Assembly: GCA_026874595.1 (NCBI GenBank)
Contig: CM049318.1
Span: 5,721,741-5,785,740, forward strand
Origin: Sipunculus nudus
Lineage: Eukaryota; Annelida; Sipuncula; Golfingiida; Sipunculidae
Direction: 5' to 3'
Length of the DNA: 64,000 nt
The position numbers and the translations under genes are program-made. The notes below the pieces were generated by a model. The model saw only the letters and a program-made list of their open reading frames with translations, ran no database searches and was not told the DNA's origin. Below are positions 57,654-64,000 of the stretch, one piece after another (position 1 is the first letter of the stretch; each line of letters opens with the position of its first letter).

Positions 57654-58697
57654 TAGCCCTCAGCCCTTAGGCTGATGGGCTATTGTCGTCACTTAAGCTG
57701 TCCATCCGTCCGTCCGTCCGTCCGTCCGGCGTCCGTTAACTTTTACCTTGTGAGCGGGATATCTTGAAAAGGATTCACCGTCAGAATTTTGTTTCCTCGG
57801 TAAAGATGTATATCGACAAAATCTCGGTCAAGTTCGAAGATGGGTGACCTTGACCTATTTTTCTACATTTTAGAGCTGATTATAGAAAAACACTTAGATG
57901 CTTATTACTCAGGAACCATTTGGTGGATTTTCACAAAACTTACTATGATTATTGGGACTGATAGTCTGTACCTGCTATACAAGTTTGGTGGCACCACCTA
58001 CAATTTCTGATTTTTAATGAATTTTTATCGGATTTTTCAACTTTGGGCTTGTGAGCGGGATATCTCGAAAAGGATTCACCGTCAGAATTTTATTTTTTCG
58101 GTGAAGATGTATATTGACAAAATCTCGGTCAAGTTCGAAGATGGGTGACCTTGACCTATTTTTCTACGTTTTAGAGCTGATTATAGAAAAAACATTTAGA
58201 AGCTTATTTCTCAGTAACCATTGGATGGATTTTCACAATACTTAATATGATCATAGGGACTGATGGTCTGTAACTGCTGCACAAGTTTGGGGGCGCCACC
58301 TGCAATTTCTGATTTTTTATTGAATTTTTCTTGGATTTTTCAACTTTGGCCTTGTGAGTGGGATATCTCTAAAAGGATTCACAATAGGAATTTTATTTCT
58401 TTGGTGAAGATGTATATCAACAAAGATCTTGTTCATGTTCGAAGATGGGTGACCTTGACCTACTTTTCAAGGTCACAGAGCTTATAATAGAATATAACTT
58501 AGAAGCTTATTTTTCAGGAAGCATTTGGTGGATTGTCATGAATCATGGTATATACCTCTCCATTTTAAATTTATAACTGAGACATGTACAGATATACATC
58601 CATGTGAGAACAGATATTTAGTACTTGTTACTGTTACCACCTCTAAACACTGTTCTTTTGGCTGAGGGCTTTTGTCAGCTCTTGCTGATATTCTAGT
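57654..58697 (+). mobile_element. Helentron-like family 5, complete copy 3
   Basis: Head tagccctcagcccttaggct, then (tccg)n at 57706-57728, three core units (markers ttgtgagcgggatatc near 57748, 58048 and the variant at 58352) and tail gggcttttgtcagc...gatattctagt ending at 58697. 1.04 kb, the same size as copy 2. Each core unit has ggtgaccttgacc and the palindrome ggcgccacc or a variant. Confidence 0.8.
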
Positions 58698-59236
58698 AAA
58701 TTCATGTATTGGTTGTTTGCCATTGTTATTGGTTGTCGTTTCTGTATTAGTGTGATTCAAAATTTGTTTCACTGTTACTTGTTTATTGCTGTCAAAAGGG
58801 ATCCCTAAAAAGTAACTTTACGATTTGCACTCATCATCCTAGTTGGAATACTTATCACTAACGCCTGTATTGCACAGTTTCATGAATGTCCTTTTAAAAC
58901 CATGCATAAAAAAGCAGGATTTAGGACAAAGGCCTTGTGAGACCAGGTGTTTATCAACGGTTTTAAAGCCTTCTTTAATATTATGCTTCTGTAATCCCTG
59001 TATCACCAGTAGCCAAGTATAATGCTTCCTTGTCTGCAGTGTATGTCACACTGATACCTTCTATTGGCAATATACCTCTATCTACTTCACACCTTTGATC
59101 TGCTGTGGAATTTTGTGATTGGCGATTGTTTTCATCGTCCGTTACTTATCCAGTATCATGCGTTTCAACACTCACTGATGATTCTGATTGGCCTTCAACA
59201 CATGACATCACAGTGTTATGTTTTATCAATTTGATT
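58698..59236. other. No gene seen
   Basis: AT-rich sequence between the Helentron-like copy and the next minus-strand open frame. Confidence 0.4.
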
Positions 59237-59914
59237 TTAGTTTGTAGAACAGATCTGAGTATTTGCACCACAGCTTTTTTTGTGGATGTTTTTCACAGAT
59301 ATTTGACCTATGGTTGTAAGGAGTGCTTCTTTTTGTATCCAGATCCTTCTCTGACCTTCACACAAAAAAGATCCTGAGAGATTGTGTTTCTTCTCCATCA
59401 GAATTTTGTCAAATTTTACATAGCCATTCCTACTTATTGCATTACTCTGACCTAGCAGTTGAAACGATTCCTTGCATGAGATATATATTCTATTTTGGTT
59501 TAAGGTGTATGGTAAATCAGTACCAGACACAAGTTCAGATTTGATGTTGACGATATCATGATCTTTGACCTGTATACCCACTGCAGGTTTTTGTATCTTT
59601 TTTGTATCTGGACTTTTCTCTCCTTTTGGAGAGGATTCTAGACTTAGGTTTACCTTAGTGACAGGAGGATCTGAAAATACCTCTTTAATTTGATTAGCAG
59701 AGTTTTTAGCTGTGCATGGTGTTAAGTTTTCAAATTCATCAAGTTCATCACATCTTTTAATTTCTGGCAAAACTCTTCTCTTCTGTTGCAGCTCTGTTCT
59801 ACACAATATAGGGGTGAGAGGGGGGCAGTCATGCTCGTTTTGTTGGGGGTTAGATGGAGTTTTGCAAATCAAAGGTGTACTGTGATGTTGAGGTTTGGTG
59901 ATGGAATGCTGCAC
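59237..59914 (-). CDS. Hypothetical protein, 225 codons
   Basis: Longest open frame in its area. The N-terminal half is rich in P, S, Q and K (low complexity). The C-terminal half has GTDLPYTLNQNRIYISCKES, a stretch with SRNGYVKFDKILMEKKHN and RRIWIQKEALLTTIG, which looks like a folded domain. No family recognised. It lies downstream of the helicase remains on the same strand and could be an exon of a mobile element gene. It may not be a real gene. Confidence 0.3.
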   Translation of the reverse strand: MQHSITKPQHHSTPLICKTPSNPQQNEHDCPPLTPILCRTELQQKRRVLPEIKRCDELDEFENLTPCTAKNSANQIKEVFSDPPVTKVNLSLESSPKGEKSPDTKKIQKPAVGIQVKDHDIVNIKSELVSGTDLPYTLNQNRIYISCKESFQLLGQSNAISRNGYVKFDKILMEKKHNLSGSFLCEGQRRIWIQKEALLTTIGQISVKNIHKKSCGANTQICSTN

Positions 59915-60242
59915 TGTGAAACTGATTTGTCAGGTACAGCACACCATGCAGACCTGGCATAGACATAAAGTGTACACCTCTTTTCTCCCCATGTCCATTC
60001 CAAGGCCTAGAGTCTCAGCCCTTCCACGAATAGTTGAATTTCTGCATGCTGCTGCCAAAAATATAGGGGAAGATAATACTGTCTCTTATAAATCATCTAC
60101 AACTTAGAAATTATCCCGATCTCTACATATAGCCACAAAATGACCAGGTTGAACTTGCACTGTTGATGTGACTGTATAAGTACATCAATACGTTTTTATC
60201 AATTTTGGTATTACAACAGGTGGTTTCTGTTGATTTTGGCTA

Positions 60243-60686
60243 TCAACAAACACCAATGCTAACCATAAGAAACTCTGACATTTGAAAGTTTTCCTGAAAT
60301 ACCAAGCCTGACTGAAGCTGAAAATTTCCATTGCATAAATTACACAAAAGCTGCCTTGTTTTCATATCTTGTTGTATGGACTGTGTGATACCCACTTCCA
60401 AAACTTTACTAAACTGCTCTGGGTATTTCTCATTCAAGGTTTGTTTATATTCATATACAGGATCGGACGTTGCATAAACAATTGTGATTGCAGAACATAT
60501 GCTGCACTTTTGCTTTGTAGCAGCAGGGGTAAAACATGCTGAGCCTTTATTTTTGCCTAGGTATTCAAATGCCTGATACATTTCAACAGTGGACTTCCCT
60601 TTTGGTGCAAAAGTATCTACACTTTCAACTAACCAGTCCCACAGAGGTTCCCGCATTTCACATGAAGGAGGCATATGTTTCCTCAT
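60243..60686 (-). pseudogene. Cys-pair protein fragment, possibly USP-like
   Basis: 147 codons with ESVDTFAPKGKSTVEMYQAF, then CSIC and, about 60 residues on, CNLC, followed by FLMVSIG. Two CxxC pairs spaced this way with a hydrophobic strand after them resemble the zinc ribbon inside ubiquitin-specific protease folds; transposons with helicase genes sometimes carry peptidase domains. No catalytic Cys or His box is visible here, so the call is weak. It sits between the helicase remains (above) and the 59237-59914 frame (below), all minus strand. The gaps 59915-60242 and 60687-61354 show no clear gene. Confidence 0.35.
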
Positions 60687-61354
60687 GTCTTACAAATTAA
60701 GCAACCTTGATATCAGAGGATGTTCAGTATACACCTTGTTTTCCACATCTCAATAAGGGAAAATACCATAATAAAAAACTTCTGTCAAACAATCTACACT
60801 ACAAGATGCACCATGAGAGTGCATTCTGCATTTTAATCCATTGATGAAATGCTGACTAATAGGACCAGTTCTTGTATTTATTTAAAATTTATAAGAAGTT
60901 TGGGCAGAAAACACAAATACTAATGAGTTTGGCCTTTCAGCATACCTGAGAGCTATGGCTATCACAAGCTCTTTGGTCACTTCAAATGTCTTCATTTACA
61001 TTAATTCAATGGCCTTCATGGCTAATCAGGGTTCCCACAAGCATATTTCCCATGTCTTTGCAGATAATCATGTTAATTAAGAAATATGATATTCAGAGAT
61101 TCTGTTACTGACACAAGTAATATCTCACTAACACACACTCTAACATTTGTCATCATAACAAATTTTATATACATAGCTACACCACTTTGTCCTGAGTTGT
61201 CAGGCCTGTTAGATATATACAAGTGATACCCTGGCAGTGGGATATCTAAAGCCAAATTTCACACAAACATAAAATGTCAGCTGACATAACTTCAGGTTTG
61301 CTTTGATATCTGCTTTGTGACATCGAGGCTATCTACATTGTAACCCACAACAGT

Positions 61355-63440
61355 TTAAGCATTCTCATCATCATTATCATCATTAAATATTAGTGGTGTC
61401 AATGGAATAGACAACCTATCCATTTTGTCAAGTACTGATGTGACAAGTGGTTCACAGTATAAAACTTTGGGATCATAATACATAATGAACAATCCTGTTA
61501 GGCTTCGTATCCTGCTGAGAGCTACATATACCATACCAGGAAGAAAAATATGGTCAAATGAAATGACTCCAGAATCAACGGTCATGTCCTGTGTCTTATG
61601 CACTGTTGTTACAGAACCTAATATAAACAGATCACATATGCGTGATGAACACAAATTTTGTAATGGAGATAATAAATCAGATTCTGTAACACAAGGCAGC
61701 ATGAAATGTCTAGAGGATTGAATAAAGAAGTCAGTGGTTTTTGTTAACAAATAACTATAATTTATTCTTAAAACAACCCTAACATTACAATACACAAAAT
61801 AAATACAACTTAACAGTAAAACAGCAGTATAACAACAAATCAATACAATCACATAGAAAAACAATGCTCACAGTACCTGGATACCAACACCGTCACCACA
61901 ACAAGTCCTTTAAATGTAAACTTTCGGAGAATGACAGTCCAGTGTAAAGCTCTTGCATAAACCCAGAAAGTAAACTGAAGTCCAAATGCATAAAATCCAG
62001 GAGAAAATCTTTGAAAATGTATAATTGCCGCATTCTTCGGATAAGGTCCTAGAATCTGACACACGCTTCTGCGTCTGCTGAATTCTTCTCTGCTCTCTGC
62101 CCTCCTGGTTCTTAAACACAGCCCCTTTATATACCTTCACACCCGAAGCCGAGAACCTTCCACTTCTCGAACAGATCTTGCACAACACGCATATCAGGAA
62201 TTACCAAGAAGAACATAGCCGTGTGCATGCCCACACACCAGGGTCATCACGCGACCCACGACCAGGCGTGAAAACCCCAGGCTTACATGACAACAAGAGT
62301 TCAAACAGTACAGAATAATAAGAGAATGTAACGCGGCCAGACACGAGTGCCACAACAGGAGTTACATCCGTGTCACATAATAAAAAGGGCACCTGTAACA
62401 CTGTGCAAGCCCATGATAGATGTAGGGGATACTGGTGACGTGTCACTTTTAAATTTTGATGGAAAATGTTCTCTGTATGAGGTTTAATTAAAACACTCTG
62501 TTGATGGATGTTCCCTGGAGCAGGGTTTAACATTCCAGCATTTTTTCCCTACTCTATCATTATCAAATAGAATCCAACAGCCCATTGGCATTCCTAAAGG
62601 CATTGAACTTTTTTCAATCATTTCTATATAACCAGTGACCCCATTGCAAAGGCCATCAAGGACATCTAGATTAGTTGTCAACATAACACCTGCACCACTG
62701 CAAGACTCACTTGTTCTCTTTAACTAGCACTGGGCTTAGTTACAGGTGTTTTCTTTTTCTTTTCTTTGTTTTTTGTTATTACAGTATCTACTGCTTCAAT
62801 AGTCAGAATGTCATCACAAACATTTGACAGTCGGTCTTTACTTCTGCATAACGTGCAAAGATATGCAGTACATCTTTTTGAGTCCCAAGGAGATTTTGCT
62901 AGAACTGCAGAATTTGTATATATATATTTATATGGGTTTCCCCAAGTGGCAACAACGCATGGCCATTCTGGCAACAATGGCAACATTCCTTGCTGCTAAA
63001 AGCTCTACTCTCTAACATTGCAGACCCTTCAGGTGTAAGCTGTTCTTCCTTCCATTTGCACCTAACATTATTAAGAACCTGTGCAAAAGACAGATCATCC
63101 CTCTGTCTCATCACTTCATGGACTTCATATAGTTGGAATGAGTCCAAAGGAAATGTGGCTAGAGCTGCAGGATTTGTATATATATATATATATATATATG
63201 GGTTTCCCCAGATGGCAATGATGCATGGCCATTCTGGCAACCATGGCAACATTCGTTGCTGCTAAAAGCTCTACTCTCTAACATTGCAGACTCTTCAGGT
63301 GTAAGCTGTTCTTCCTTCGTTTAGCACCTAACATTATTAAGAACCTGTGCAAAAGACAGATCATCCCTCTGTCTCATCACTTCATGGACTTCATATAGTT
63401 GGAATGAGTCCCAAGAAGATGTGACTAGAGCTGCAGGATT

Positions 63441-63523
<83 letters not shown>

Positions 63524-63990
63524 GTTTCCCCAGGTGGCAACGATGCATTGCCATTCTGGCAACCATGGCAACATTCGTTGCTGCTAAAAGCTCTACTCTC
63601 TAACATTGCAGACCCTTCAGGTGTAAGCTGTTCTTCCTTCCGTTTGCAGCTAACATTATTAAGAACCTGTGCAAAAGACAGATCATCCCTCTGTCTCATC
63701 ACTTCATGGACTTCATATAGTTGGAATGAGTCCCAAGGAGATGTGACTAGATCTGCAGGATTTGTATATATATATATATATGGGTTTCCCCAGGTGGCAA
63801 CGATGCACGGCCATTCTGGCAACCATGGCAACATTCGCTGCTGCTAAAAGCTCTACTCTCTAACATTGCAGACCCTTCAGGTGTAAGCTGTTCTTCCTTC
63901 AGTTAGCACCTAACATTATTAAGAACCTGTGCAAAAGACAGATCATCCCTCTGTCTCATCACTTCATGGACTTCATATAGTTGGAATGAG
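61355..63990 (-). pseudogene. Broken Pif1-type DNA helicase of a Helitron/Helentron-like element
   Basis: 5'-3' superfamily 1B helicase; in Helitrons the Pif1-like domain follows a HUH Rep nuclease and drives rolling-circle transposition. Blocks in order on the minus strand: [20 protein letters not shown]...[12 protein letters not shown] (63990-63000, in four copies), VLHIFARYAEVK (about 62870-62840), DDILTIEAVDTV after a frameshift, MLTTNLDVLDGLCNGVTGYI (62684-62620), FDNDRVG, then after an insertion SVTTVHKTQDMTVDSGV...PGMVYVALSRIRSLTGLF (61640-61480) and an acidic C-terminus. VHKTQ.MT and YVALSR are the signature C-terminal motifs. Walker A and any Rep domain would lie beyond 64000. Frameshifts, the insertion and the repeated segment make this copy non-functional. 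Confidence 0.75.
61742..62400 (-). mobile_element. LTR-like insertion inside the helicase
   Basis: The helicase reading is interrupted between its MLTTN block (ending about 62480) and its VHKTQ block (about 61640). The inserted sequence begins TGTTACAGGTG on the minus strand (62400), ends TTGTTAACA (61742), and is richer in GC in its middle. TG...CA ends and ~660 bp suit a solo LTR, but no matching target duplication was found at these exact borders. Confidence 0.4.
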
Positions 63991-64000
63991 TCTCAAGGAG
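62880..64000 (-). repeat. Four tandem copies of a helicase segment with TA microsatellites
   Basis: The unit from acattgcagac(c/t)cttcaggtg (63014, 63281, 63603, 63863) through agttggaatgagtc to tatgggtttcccca and ggcaaccatggcaacattc recurs four times, with spacing of 267, 322 and 260 bp; the differences come mainly from (TA)n lengths (longest 63442-63521). Each unit encodes the same [16 protein letters not shown] helicase block on the minus strand. The array may extend past the window. Confidence 0.9.

Noticed and set aside
63321-63847. ORFs with long IYIYIY runs as membrane proteins
   Set aside because: Translation of (TA)n microsatellites; only the adjoining helicase block is real coding remnant.
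1-64000. tRNA and rRNA genes
   Set aside because: No cloverleaf-like A/B box arrangement or rRNA sequence was recognised by eye; a covariance-model scan would be decisive.

Overview
This is a gene-poor, repeat-rich stretch of an animal nuclear genome. It is AT-rich, has GT-AG introns and one conserved metazoan gene (POMGNT2). It is packed with repeat families of the kind known from bivalve genomes: short elements with a palindromic head, CCGT-rich microsatellite, tandem core repeats and a hairpin plus CTAGT tail (pearl / Helentron-like non-autonomous elements). A lophotrochozoan, most probably a bivalve mollusc, is the best guess; the species cannot be read from the window.

Layout. 1-6.2 kb: simple repeats, a decayed BED zinc finger (1113-1290), one palindrome-headed element (2636-3628) and a fold-back element near 5.4-5.7 kb. 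6206-8116: the only clearly intact host gene, a single-coding-exon POMGNT2-like glycosyltransferase on the plus strand. 9.5-29 kb: almost entirely mobile or tandem repeats, including a 278-bp array (12.2-14.2 kb), a 289-bp array full of AGGTCA direct repeats (15.2-17.5 kb), a 2.8-kb terminal-inverted-repeat element (19885-22722), a 1.9-kb inverted-repeat element (23297-25222) and a 190-bp array interrupted by another Helentron-like family (25.4-29.1 kb). 30.5-34.2 kb: exons and decayed copies of two widespread uncharacterised, transposon-associated animal families, on the minus strand.

35869-53176: a 17.3-kb Ty3/Gypsy-like LTR retrotransposon on the minus strand, with 233/236-bp LTRs, a primer binding site, a polypurine tract and a 4-bp target duplication. 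It lies inside an exon of an uncharacterised SAMD3-like gene, and removing it together with one TSD copy gives a 114-nt exon in open frame. It carries a damaged gag, a pol whose polymerase core and RNase H are deleted, and then, in the position where other elements carry env, an intact 703-codon ORF: an acidic 23-residue repeat, a C2H2 finger and a TatD-type metal-dependent hydrolase domain with all expected ligands. Further inside lie a decayed, unclassified transposase-like gene (39.4-44.0 kb) and a nested palindrome-headed element.

53.2-64 kb: upstream exon of the interrupted gene, a DIRS/Ngaro-like element reduced by internal deletion (55108-56937), another 1.04-kb Helentron-like copy (57654-58697), and a broken Pif1-type helicase on the minus strand (61355-63990 and beyond the edge), with one coding segment tandemly copied four times around TA microsatellites. 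The most unusual item is the LTR element carrying a TatD-family nuclease as an extra ORF.
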